The notes under the pieces: generated by a model | What the model saw: only the letters and a program-made list of their open reading frames with translations | Databases searched by the model: none | Told to the model about the DNA's origin: nothing | Program-made: the position numbers and the translations under genes | Part shown: piece by piece, positions 15,515 to 23,495 of the stretch | How positions within the stretch are numbered: the stretch's first letter is position 1 | How the letters are laid out: every line of letters begins with the position of its first letter | NCBI RefSeq assembly: GCF_002312815.1 | Contig: NZ_NKQJ01000014.1 | Location: 1 to 64,000 of the forward strand | Source: Agaribacterium haliotis | Lineage (GTDB): Bacteria; Pseudomonadota; Gammaproteobacteria; Pseudomonadales; Cellvibrionaceae | DNA: 64,000 nucleotides | Direction: 5' to 3'

Positions 15515-17491
15515 ATGTCGTTTCCTATTCGCACTAGCTTGATTGTATTGCTGCTTGCCTCGGCCAGAGTTTTGGCTGATGAAAGTAGCGCCAGCTATAT
15601 ATCTCAAAAGCTTGAGGAGCTTGTTGTCAGTGGCACGCTCACTGAGCTCGCGCAGATGGACAGCCCAGTTCGAGTTGAAGTGATCAGTTCCGCTGAAATA
15701 GAGCAGCTACACGCACTGCAGCTGGATGAGGCTGTCAAACAGTTACCCGGTGTTAGTTTGCGCCCGGTGCGAGGCAAGGAGGGCCAAGAGGCGTGGATGC
15801 AGGGCATCAGTGCCAACCGTGTATTAGTCCTGGTTGACGGCGAAGAAGTTTCCGCAAGCACGGGTTCGGCAGTTGATCTAACCCAGATTGCGACAACCAG
15901 TGTTGCCCGTATTGAAGTTGTCAAAGGCGCAACATCGGTACTCTACGGTTCAGACGCAATGGGGGGCGTGATCAATGTGATACCCGCAGTACCGGACCCC
16001 GGTTTTAGTGCGCGCTTGAGTGCGGATGCAGGTTCGTGGGGCGAGCAGAATGAAAATCCGAATCAGCCCTTAGCTCGCCGGCGCGCGCAGGCGAATATGA
16101 GTTTGAACAGTGAGCACTGGCTGTTTGATTCCGATCTCAATGCGCGCTTTTCCGATGGTTGGGCGGTTGATCCGGCCGCCTGGAATCAGCAGGGCGCCGA
16201 TGGTCACAAAATTAATTTTCGTTTAGGTGGCCGCTATAAAATTGATTCGCGCAACTTTGTTCAGCTGCGTCACGAAATCTACGATCAGAAGCAGCACACG
16301 CGCTTAACTGAGTACAAAGCAAATAATGCCTTTGAGCACGACAAGCACGATGACGCAACGCGCGAGCATACGAGTTTGCGTATAAACCTGCAAACATCAG
16401 CCCAGCAGCTATCGCTAGTTGGTTTTCATGAAGACTACGAAAATATTAGTGCGCCGAATAATATCATTGAGCGCAAAGCTTATATGGACAGCGATAAATT
16501 ATCGCTGAAATGGCACTACTTTGATTTTTATGCACACAGCTTAACTGTTGGGCTCGATTATTTTGGCGAAAGTTTACAGCAAACTAAACAAGAGCAAGCT
16601 AAGTCTGTTGAACATGAGTTGCAGGGCGATAGCAAGCAATATCGCGATGCCATTGATGCTTTTATTCAAGATGAATTTGATGTTGGCGGTTGGGCACTCG
16701 TTCCCGGTTTGCGTACTCAGTATGACAGCGACTTTGGCCAACATACGGTGGCGAAGATTAATTTTCGCAAAGATTTACTCGAAACTAATTCTCTAAGGTT
16801 TTTTACCCGTGGTGGCGTAGGCAGCGGCTACAGGGTGCCAAACCTAAAAGAACGGTATTACATTTTTGATCACAGTGCGCTCGGTTACATGGTTCTAGGC
16901 AATAGCGAGTTAGAGCCGGAATCTTCACTAAGTTATCAGCTCGGCTTTGTCTTGACAGATTCCAGGCTTTTTCAGTTTGACGTGAATTTTTACCTAAACC
17001 AACTTGATGGCCTTATCGATACCCAGTTCAAGCACCAAGAAGGCTTTGTGGATATCTATGGTTATACCAATGTCAGCGAAGCTGAGACCAGTGGCGTTGA
17101 ATTGAATTTGAGCTGGTCTCCTCTTAATAGTCTTCAGTTTCAAGGGGGCTGGGTGTATTTACAAGCTGTCGATAAAAAAACTAATCAGCGTCTAGTAGAT
17201 AGACCGCGGAACCAGATTAAATTTAACGCGAATTATCTTAGCCCGTGGGGAACTCAACTTAGTTTGCTCGGCCAGTGGCAAGACGAAGAATACGATGCCG
17301 TTCGGGATTTAGAATCACCGAGTTGGGCCAGCTTTGATGCCAAGTTAAATCACGCATTTAACAGTATGTTTAGCCTTTACGGTGGTGTTGACAATATAAC
17401 GGCCACTCAACGCGATTTTTATGCAGGTTATGACCAAAGACCCCAAGAGGGGCGAATGATTTATTTAGGATTTAAATTACAAACACCTTAA
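15515..17491 (+). CDS. TonB-dependent haem/haemoprotein receptor
   Basis: This 658-residue outer-membrane receptor has a signal peptide (about 1-21), a TonB box (LEELVVSG), a plug domain (about 40-150, with VEVVKGATSVLYGSDAMGG) and a barrel ending in YLGFKL. In the barrel, YRVPNLKERY followed by a His (FDHSALGY) and then GNSELEPES matches the FRAP...His...NPxL signature of haem receptors. It starts the Fur-controlled operon and is followed after 10 bases by the HmuY-like lipoprotein gene. Confidence 0.92.
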   Translation: MSFPIRTSLIVLLLASARVLADESSASYISQKLEELVVSGTLTELAQMDSPVRVEVISSAEIEQLHALQLDEAVKQLPGVSLRPVRGKEGQEAWMQGISANRVLVLVDGEEVSASTGSAVDLTQIATTSVARIEVVKGATSVLYGSDAMGGVINVIPAVPDPGFSARLSADAGSWGEQNENPNQPLARRRAQANMSLNSEHWLFDSDLNARFSDGWAVDPAAWNQQGADGHKINFRLGGRYKIDSRNFVQLRHEIYDQKQHTRLTEYKANNAFEHDKHDDATREHTSLRINLQTSAQQLSLVGFHEDYENISAPNNIIERKAYMDSDKLSLKWHYFDFYAHSLTVGLDYFGESLQQTKQEQAKSVEHELQGDSKQYRDAIDAFIQDEFDVGGWALVPGLRTQYDSDFGQHTVAKINFRKDLLETNSLRFFTRGGVGSGYRVPNLKERYYIFDHSALGYMVLGNSELEPESSLSYQLGFVLTDSRLFQFDVNFYLNQLDGLIDTQFKHQEGFVDIYGYTNVSEAETSGVELNLSWSPLNSLQFQGGWVYLQAVDKKTNQRLVDRPRNQIKFNANYLSPWGTQLSLLGQWQDEEYDAVRDLESPSWASFDAKLNHAFNSMFSLYGGVDNITATQRDFYAGYDQRPQEGRMIYLGFKLQTP

Positions 17492-17501
17492 GGGGGCGTA
17501 T

Positions 17502-18611
17502 ATGAAAAAGTATTTTTTTTTACCACTACTAGTTTGTTCTGCTTTGCTGTTAGGGGCATGCGCAGGTGGCGATAGCGAGGACAGTGACGATGGTGCTAAC
17601 GCTGGCGGCGATACTGGTGTTTATCAGACAACACTTAAAAGCAAAACTTTGGATGCTAGTGAAGGCGCGGCATATCTCAACTTGAACTCCGGTGAACAAG
17701 TAAGTGCTGATGAAACGTGGCACCTAAAAATTGATCGCTTTAATATTGAACTCGGCAGTGGTGTTGTTGCCGCCTTGGGCGATGCGCAAGACGATTATTA
17801 CAATGGCGAAGATGCAGATGCGGTAGTGTTTCAGCAAGCCGATGCCGATCAAGAGCTCGAGAGTTTGTGGGCGGTCATGCCCAGCTCCGATATGGCCTAT
17901 GTTGCCGATTCTTATCAGCCTGCAATTTTAGGTAACGGCGGTTGGTACGACTACGCCAACGGATCGGTAACGGTTAATGATGACACTTATTGGATTGTCA
18001 GTTCTTCTTCTGGTGAAAGTTATGCGCAATTGCGCGTTTCAGCGCTTGAGGCTAAAAGCCGGGATGATATTAGCGCAACGTTTGAGTTTAAAGCTCAGGC
18101 TGCTGGCGAGTCTGCGTTTTCTACAGAGCTCAGCTCAATCTTTACTACGGGCACCGTTGCGGCCGCTGAGGCAGGCGGCCGAGTTTGTTTTGATTTTGAT
18201 TCAGGCGCAGAGCTTGCGTGTGATAACGCCGATTGGGATATAGGCCTTGAGGGGTTTGACATAGTGCTCAATGGTGGCGCTGGCGGCAGTGGCAGCGCGG
18301 CGGCCTTTGGCCCTATCGCGGCGATGGACATCGCAGACTACAGCAGCGCATCAGCCGCGCCAGCTCGCGCTTTTGCTCGCGACAGTATTGGTGGTTTGAT
18401 TTCCGAACAGAGCTGGTATGCCTATGCGGTAACCGGTGAGCCAAATGATCACGGTTTGTACCCGAATTATAGAGTGTACGTTATTGATACTGACAGCAGC
18501 GCTGAGGCAGATACCAAATTTAAATTGCAAGTTGTGAATTATTACAGTGAGTCTGGTGCGTCTGGGCACGTAACCGTGCGTTGGGCTGAGCTTGATGATG
18601 CAGGCCAATAA
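17502..18611 (+). CDS. HmuY-like haem-binding lipoprotein with two domains
   Basis: This 369-residue protein has a lipobox signal (LLLGACAGG, Cys about 20) and a short acidic linker. Two HmuY-like domains follow: about 45-205 (TWHLKIDRFNIELGSG start) and about 215-365 (DWDIGLEGFDIVLNGG start). Each ends in a strand-rich segment (FEFKAQA; HVTVRWAEL). HmuY proteins strip haem from host haemoproteins and pass it to a TonB receptor; that role was characterised mainly in Porphyromonas. Candidate haem-ligand His residues appear only in the second domain (NDHGLYPN, GHVTVRW). An AAGGGGG ribosome site lies just before the ATG. A terminator follows at 18631. Confidence 0.8.
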   Translation: MKKYFFLPLLVCSALLLGACAGGDSEDSDDGANAGGDTGVYQTTLKSKTLDASEGAAYLNLNSGEQVSADETWHLKIDRFNIELGSGVVAALGDAQDDYYNGEDADAVVFQQADADQELESLWAVMPSSDMAYVADSYQPAILGNGGWYDYANGSVTVNDDTYWIVSSSSGESYAQLRVSALEAKSRDDISATFEFKAQAAGESAFSTELSSIFTTGTVAAAEAGGRVCFDFDSGAELACDNADWDIGLEGFDIVLNGGAGGSGSAAAFGPIAAMDIADYSSASAAPARAFARDSIGGLISEQSWYAYAVTGEPNDHGLYPNYRVYVIDTDSSAEADTKFKLQVVNYYSESGASGHVTVRWAELDDAGQ

Positions 18612-18630
18612 AATTCGCTGTTTTACCTAA

Positions 18631-18657
18631 GGTGGAGCAATTGCTCCGCCATTTTTT
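18631..18657 (+). terminator. Terminator or attenuator between hmuY-like gene and hmuT
   Basis: GGTGGAGC-AATT-GCTCCGCC (18631-18650, one wobble) is followed by A and six T. It lies before the ABC importer genes, so it could set a lower downstream expression level by partial read-through. Confidence 0.75.
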
Positions 18658-18691
18658 ATTCTTGTTTTAGCTCGACTTCCTGGTTCCTACT

Positions 18692-19525
18692 ATGCTTTTA
18701 AGGTTTATTTCTTTTTCACTGTTGCTGTTTGGCTATTGTACAAGTGTTTTTGCTGGCGCAGGGGCGCGTGTTGTGGTTGCCGACGGTAGTCTTACCGAAA
18801 TTGTTTATGCTCTTGGTGCAGAGCAGGATTTAGTCGCGGTTGACAGCACCAGTGTCTATCCCAGTGAGGCGACAAAATTACCCAATGTTGGCTATTTAAG
18901 AGCACTGAGTTCAGAGGGTATTTTATCCGTTCAGCCCGATATCTTCTTGACCACGCAAAGTGCGGGCCCCAAAAAAACGCTTGATGATATTCAAGCGGCC
19001 GGTGTCAAATTAAAGCAGATTAACAGCGCTTACAGTTTGGCTGGCGTGTTGGATAAAATTGATCAAGTGGCTTTGACCTTCAACAAAACATCAGCCGCTG
19101 CGCCCATTAAAAAGCGCTTTGAAAAACAGATGAACGAGCAAGTTCAAGCTCTAAAAGCGGCATTTACACAGAGCCCTAGAGTTTTAATGTTTTTAAATAT
19201 GCAAGGTAATCAGTTGATGGCCGCAGGCCAGGATACTCAGGCTCAGGCTTTGCTTGATATGCTCGGTTGGAGCAACGCGGCAGAGGGCTTTCGCTCTTAT
19301 AAGCCAATGAGTAGTGAAGCTATGCTGGCGGCCGATGCGGATCTGATAGTGGTTTTACAGCACGGCCCGACTAGCGCTGAGCTAAATAAAATGCTGCTGA
19401 TGAGCCGGGCAGCCGAACAGGGCAGATTGTTGGCCATTGATAGCTCTGCGCTGCTTGGTTTTGGTATTCGTTTACCGTCGGCTTTGGCTGAAATAAGGCA
19501 AAAGCTGAGTGCGGCACAGCCGTGA
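18692..19525 (+). CDS. hmuT: Haemin ABC transporter substrate-binding protein
   Basis: This 277-residue periplasmic protein of the BtuF/FhuD/HmuT (cluster A-II) class has a signal peptide (about 1-21). It also shows DGSLTEIVYALGAEQDLVAVDSTSVYP, typical of haemin-binding HmuT/HutB, and the paired motif SVQPDIFLTTQSAGP. It should bind haem in the periplasm and deliver it to the permease encoded next. The gene lies 80 bases after the lipoprotein gene, past an intrinsic terminator-like hairpin. Confidence 0.9.
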   Translation: MLLRFISFSLLLFGYCTSVFAGAGARVVVADGSLTEIVYALGAEQDLVAVDSTSVYPSEATKLPNVGYLRALSSEGILSVQPDIFLTTQSAGPKKTLDDIQAAGVKLKQINSAYSLAGVLDKIDQVALTFNKTSAAAPIKKRFEKQMNEQVQALKAAFTQSPRVLMFLNMQGNQLMAAGQDTQAQALLDMLGWSNAAEGFRSYKPMSSEAMLAADADLIVVLQHGPTSAELNKMLLMSRAAEQGRLLAIDSSALLGFGIRLPSALAEIRQKLSAAQP

Positions 19526-19554
19526 ACTAGTGTACTTGGAATAGGCGTAGCTAC

Positions 19555-20616
19555 GTGAACATTAAACTAGGTATCAATCATCGGCATCGACAGTTGGCAT
19601 TTGCGCTTGCAGCCTTGCTCACATGCTGCTGTTTTTTTGCTTTGGCTAACGGCCCCTTGCAAATTAATTTTCAACAGTTATTTGACGTTGTCAGTTCGGG
19701 TTTTTCTCAGCCGCAAGCTGAGCTGCGTATGCAGCACTATGTGGTTTGGGATATTCGGCTACCGCGGTTGATATGTTCGCTTGCTGTTGGTGCAGGTCTG
19801 GCGTTGGCGGGTTGTTGCATGCAGGCGCTGTTTCGCAATCCGCTTGCCGATCCTGCGCTTATTGGGGTTAGCAGTGGCGCAGCTTTTGGCGCTGTATTTG
19901 TTATTGTTTTTTCTGCAAGCTTCGCCTCAAGTTTGTCTGTCGCGAGCCACTTCTTGTTGCCGCTTGCAGCGTTTTTAAGTGGAGCCATAACCGCCATGTG
20001 TGTGGTTGCCATTGCAACTTACCGCGGCCAGAGCAACGCTGCATTAATGTTGTTAGCCGGGGTGGCAATGAATGCAATTGCCGCCGCCGGTATTGCGCTG
20101 CTGACTTACGCTGCAGATGATAATCAGCTAAGGGATCTTAGTTTTTGGTCTATGGGCTCGGTAGCAAAAGCGACGTGGCCTGAACTGGCGGTAGCTGTTC
20201 CATTAATTGTTGCAAGTAGCGTAATGTTGTTGCGTCATCGTTCGGCCCTAAATGCGCTGTTGCTCGGCGAACAAGTCGCTTTGCATATCGGCCACGATGT
20301 AAAGAAAATAAAGCGCTCTATTGTTGTTCATGCAACGATTATTGTTGGTTCAGCAGTGGCTATCTCGGGCGTAATTATGTTTATTGGCTTAGTTGTGCCT
20401 CACCTTATACGTTTAATTTGCGGCCCGGACCACAAAAAATTATTGCCTTTATCGATGTTGCTCGGAGCGAGTTTACTAACCCTGGCCGACTTAGCCGCGC
20501 GCCAGCTCATCGCTCCGGCCGAGCTGCCTATCGGGGTGTTAATGTCTGTTGTCGGTGGCCCATTTTTTATTGTCTTATTGCTGCGTCAACGCAAGCAGTT
20601 ATTGTTTCAATCGTAG
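19555..20616 (+). CDS. hmuU: Haemin ABC transporter permease (FecCD family)
   Basis: This 353-residue inner-membrane permease has about ten helices. It carries the family features GAGLALAGCCMQALFRNPLADPALIGVSSGA (about 80-112) and the coupling helix region GLVVPHLIRLICGPDHKKLLP. A GTG start at 19555 (GTGAACATT) fits the conserved N-terminal length. It works with the neighbouring HmuT and HmuV proteins. Confidence 0.93.
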   Translation: MNIKLGINHRHRQLAFALAALLTCCCFFALANGPLQINFQQLFDVVSSGFSQPQAELRMQHYVVWDIRLPRLICSLAVGAGLALAGCCMQALFRNPLADPALIGVSSGAAFGAVFVIVFSASFASSLSVASHFLLPLAAFLSGAITAMCVVAIATYRGQSNAALMLLAGVAMNAIAAAGIALLTYAADDNQLRDLSFWSMGSVAKATWPELAVAVPLIVASSVMLLRHRSALNALLLGEQVALHIGHDVKKIKRSIVVHATIIVGSAVAISGVIMFIGLVVPHLIRLICGPDHKKLLPLSMLLGASLLTLADLAARQLIAPAELPIGVLMSVVGGPFFIVLLLRQRKQLLFQS

Positions 20617-20652
20617 TGCACTAAAACTGTAGTTTAAATGCCGGGTGGTTTA

Positions 20653-21426
20653 ATGAGTTTGCATGTCCAGCAGTTATCGGTCAGCGTTTCCGGGGCCGAG
20701 CTGCTAAAAAATATTAACTTTACCTGTGAAGCAGGGCAGTTGCTCGCGCTGTGCGGTGCCAATGGCGCGGGTAAGTCAACGCTGTTAAAAACCTTAGCCG
20801 GGGAGCGAGATTACAGTGGCAGCATACGCCTTGGTGGAGTTGAACTCGCCTATCTAGATGCCGCTGAACAGGCGCGGCTGCGCGCGGTTATGCCACAGCA
20901 GTGCGATTTAAATTTTGCCTTCTCAAATTTAGAAGTCATTGAATTGGGTTTGCTGTTTTGCCGAACTCAGCAAGAAAAAAACAAGGTGCTCACTAAGCTT
21001 TGCGAGCTATTTCAATTAGATGAATTGCTAGATAAAAACTACATGCTCTGCAGCGGCGGGCAAAAACAGCGTGTTCAGTTGGCTCGTGTTGTCGCTCAAA
21101 TCTTTCAATGTGGCGGCCCAGAGGGCAAGTTGTTATTACTTGATGAAGCCAGTTCGGCAATGGATTTGGCGATTACCCAAAAAGCTTATCGGGGCTTGCG
21201 CAAGTTGTGCTCGCTCGGCGTCGGCATTGTTTCTGTTGTGCACGATCTGAACGTTGCCGCACTTTACGCCGATACGGTCGCGCTGCTGAGCAATGGCAGC
21301 TTAAGCCACTTTGGCGAGCCGGCGAAGATCTTGACTAAACAAAATGTTGAACAGGTGTTTTGCGCTGAAGTGCAGGTACTCTGTGCGCCGGAATCTGGTC
21401 GCCCACAAATTTACAGTGCGTTTTAG
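20653..21426 (+). CDS. hmuV: Haemin ABC transporter ATP-binding protein
   Basis: This ATPase of about 257 residues has Walker A GANGAGKST, Q-loop MPQQCDLNF, signature SGGQKQRVQLAR and Walker B LLLLDEASSAMD, with the switch His in VVHDLN. The ATG at 20653 follows GGGTGG at suitable spacing; the frame opens at 20638. It completes the haem import operon. No TonB-ExbBD genes are nearby, so energy for the receptor must come from elsewhere on the genome. Confidence 0.94.
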   Translation: MSLHVQQLSVSVSGAELLKNINFTCEAGQLLALCGANGAGKSTLLKTLAGERDYSGSIRLGGVELAYLDAAEQARLRAVMPQQCDLNFAFSNLEVIELGLLFCRTQQEKNKVLTKLCELFQLDELLDKNYMLCSGGQKQRVQLARVVAQIFQCGGPEGKLLLLDEASSAMDLAITQKAYRGLRKLCSLGVGIVSVVHDLNVAALYADTVALLSNGSLSHFGEPAKILTKQNVEQVFCAEVQVLCAPESGRPQIYSAF

Positions 21427-21657
21427 CGCGACTCTCTTGCCTGTTTCTCTTGCCTCTTTTGTTGTTGAACTCAATTAGGCTGCTGTTTGTTCTTGCAGCT
21501 TTATAATGGCTAGCCACTGTCTGTTATTACAATTTGGTTATAGAATACAAGTAATAAAATAACTGCGGCTTGTTAATAGGTGCTTAAAGCGCTGTGCTTG
21601 AGCATCCAGAGCGGCTAACAAATCTAATTCTAATAATAGTAATTGAGCCACAATGCC

Positions 21658-22575
21658 ATGAAAACTGCGATCTTAGTTGATTCTGCCTGCCATCTGCCGA
21701 AAGCGTTTTGTGAAAAATACAATGTAGGTTTGGTTCCACTGACTTATAGCATCGATGGTAGGGAGCGCAGTGACAGCTGTATCGACTACGATGCTCTGGC
21801 ACTGTTTAAAAGTGGTGAACTGGCGCGCAAGCACGAGGTAAGCACCCGCGCCCCGAGTGCCGAGCGCTTCGAAGCGGCTATTTTAGCTAAAGCAAAACAG
21901 GGCTTTGAGCGCATTATTGTGCAAACAGTCAATCGCACCCAGGGGGAAACCTATAACAACGCGACGGCGGGTGTTGCCCTGGCAGAAGCAAAGCTTAAAG
22001 AAAAGAATATTACCCTGCGGGTGATGGACAGTCGCACCGCGTTTGCAGGGCAAGCGTTGATGGCGGCGGAAACGATACGCCGCATGCTAAAAAGTGAAGA
22101 CGAAGCGGCCGTTCGGCGCAGCATGGATAAAATCAGCGAGAAAATTCATAGCTATATTCTGCCTAAAGAGCCGCTAGTTGCGTGGGAGCGCGCTAAGCAG
22201 CGCAACGAGAATAGTGTCAGTCGCGGCCAGGTGCTACTGGCCAATGCACTTGGTATTTACCCGATTATTTGCAATGTCAACGATGCCTCGAGTTCGGTGG
22301 CAAAGATTCCGGGGTTTAAAAAAGCGGCAAAAAAACTGTTTCAAAATGTTGCCCGCTGTATTGAGAATCAGCCTCTGTGCCCGATTGTAACAATCAACTA
22401 CTGCGGATCGCTCGAACAGTTAAAAGCCCTGCCGGGTTACGCAGAACTTGCAGCTGTGGCGAAGAACAACAAAATTATGTTGATTTCGTCAGTCGCCAGT
22501 GTTGCCAGTGGTATTTATGCAAGCCCCGGTTCGCTATCGGTAGCCGTGGCGACCGACGAGCCAGACTGGCGCTAA
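21658..22575 (+). CDS. DegV-family fatty-acid-binding protein
   Basis: This 305-residue DegV/FakB-type protein has an N-terminal lobe with TAILVDSACHLP, the fatty-acid pocket motif TRAPSAERF (equivalent to TSQPS) and RIIVQTVNRTQGETYNNA. A second lobe contains HSYILPKEPLVAWERAKQR. FakB proteins bind fatty acids for phosphorylation by FakA, but in gammaproteobacteria the function is unclear and no fakA-like gene is seen here. The ATG at 21658 is preferred over a TTG at 21643. It is monocistronic as far as visible. Confidence 0.85.
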   Translation: MKTAILVDSACHLPKAFCEKYNVGLVPLTYSIDGRERSDSCIDYDALALFKSGELARKHEVSTRAPSAERFEAAILAKAKQGFERIIVQTVNRTQGETYNNATAGVALAEAKLKEKNITLRVMDSRTAFAGQALMAAETIRRMLKSEDEAAVRRSMDKISEKIHSYILPKEPLVAWERAKQRNENSVSRGQVLLANALGIYPIICNVNDASSSVAKIPGFKKAAKKLFQNVARCIENQPLCPIVTINYCGSLEQLKALPGYAELAAVAKNNKIMLISSVASVASGIYASPGSLSVAVATDEPDWR

Positions 22576-22727
22576 GCCAACGCATTTAAACTATCCTGCT
22601 TTTTGGCGCCAGATTTGTCTTTGGATTGTTTTGTGCCATCTTTGTTGCATATTTGTTATGGCGCTGGAACCACTGTGCCAACAGGATTAATATGATGCCT
22701 AAATAATCAACTGCGCAGGAGGGAATC

Positions 22728-23255
22728 GTGAGCAGTGCTAGCTGTATTGATGTCTCTTTGCGTATTTGCAATCTCGCCGATCACAAAGAGCACCTGCCTA
22801 CCTTGGCTTTTTGGCACCATGAAGAGTGGTTGAACGGCCGACCTTATGTTCCTGAACGCGATAAATATTACGGTTTTAAACGGCGCCTGCAGGTATTGAG
22901 ATCTCATTTTGTTGAGCAGGCGCTGCCGCGAAGTTTTGTCGCCTTGTACAACGGTGAGCCCGTTGCTTCAGTCAGCTTGGTGTATTTTGTTTTTACCGAG
23001 CGGCAGAAAAAAAGCCTTTGGTTAACCAACCTCTACGTGCCTCCACAGCTGCGACGCCAGGGGCTCGGTGAGTTAATGCTGGACTATGCTCTGGACTACG
23101 CGCTTAGCAATGAAAAAGAACAGGAAAAACTACTTCTTTATACTCGCGACAAAGAAATTTTTTACAAAAAAAGAGGCTGGCAGGCCCAGGGCAGCGGGCG
23201 TGTGCAGGGGCAGAATGTTTGCATCCTCAGTTACCCCTTAGCGAGCTCGCTATAA
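22728..23255 (+). CDS. GNAT-family N-acetyltransferase
   Basis: This 175-residue acetyltransferase has the acetyl-CoA site motif LYVPPQLRRQGLGELMLDYAL (about residues 101-121) and a C-terminal FYKKRGW. The GTG at 22728 is chosen for the strong AGGAGGG six bases before it. Substrate not predictable. Confidence 0.88.
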   Translation: MSSASCIDVSLRICNLADHKEHLPTLAFWHHEEWLNGRPYVPERDKYYGFKRRLQVLRSHFVEQALPRSFVALYNGEPVASVSLVYFVFTERQKKSLWLTNLYVPPQLRRQGLGELMLDYALDYALSNEKEQEKLLLYTRDKEIFYKKRGWQAQGSGRVQGQNVCILSYPLASSL

Positions 23256-23392
23256 GCAGTATTTATTGGCGTTTATTAACACGCTTGAGCCTATCTGCAC
23301 GATAGTGCTTTTGTCATACTTCCTTCGCTAAAACTTAATCTAAAGTTTCCCGGCCCTCGATAAATCGATCTTCGGGCCTGTTAACAGGGCGC

Positions 23393-23464
23393 AGTACTAC
23401 AAGCTTTAGTACGACAAGGTTTAGTACCACAGGTTTAGTACGACAAGTTAGTACCACTGCGCTT
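23393..23464. repeat. Five tandem 13-15 bp AGTAC repeats
   Basis: Five consecutive units start AGTAC(C/G/T)AC (23393, 23408, 23423, 23437, 23450), alternating AGTACGACAAG and AGTACCAC types. They end about 30 bases before the ATG of the secreted amidohydrolase, so they lie in its leader or promoter. Confidence 0.8.
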
Positions 23465-23495
23465 AGCATTACAGCGTTTACTCAAGGAAAGAAGT

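Noticed and set aside
23374-23386. GGGCCTGTTAACA, identical to the start of the MITE-like terminal repeat
   Set aside because: No partner inverted end was found nearby, and the core CCTGTTAACAGG is itself a palindrome, so a chance match or an old remnant cannot be told apart.
23393-23464. CRISPR-like array
   Set aside because: Units are only 13-15 bases, contiguous without spacers, and no cas genes are present.
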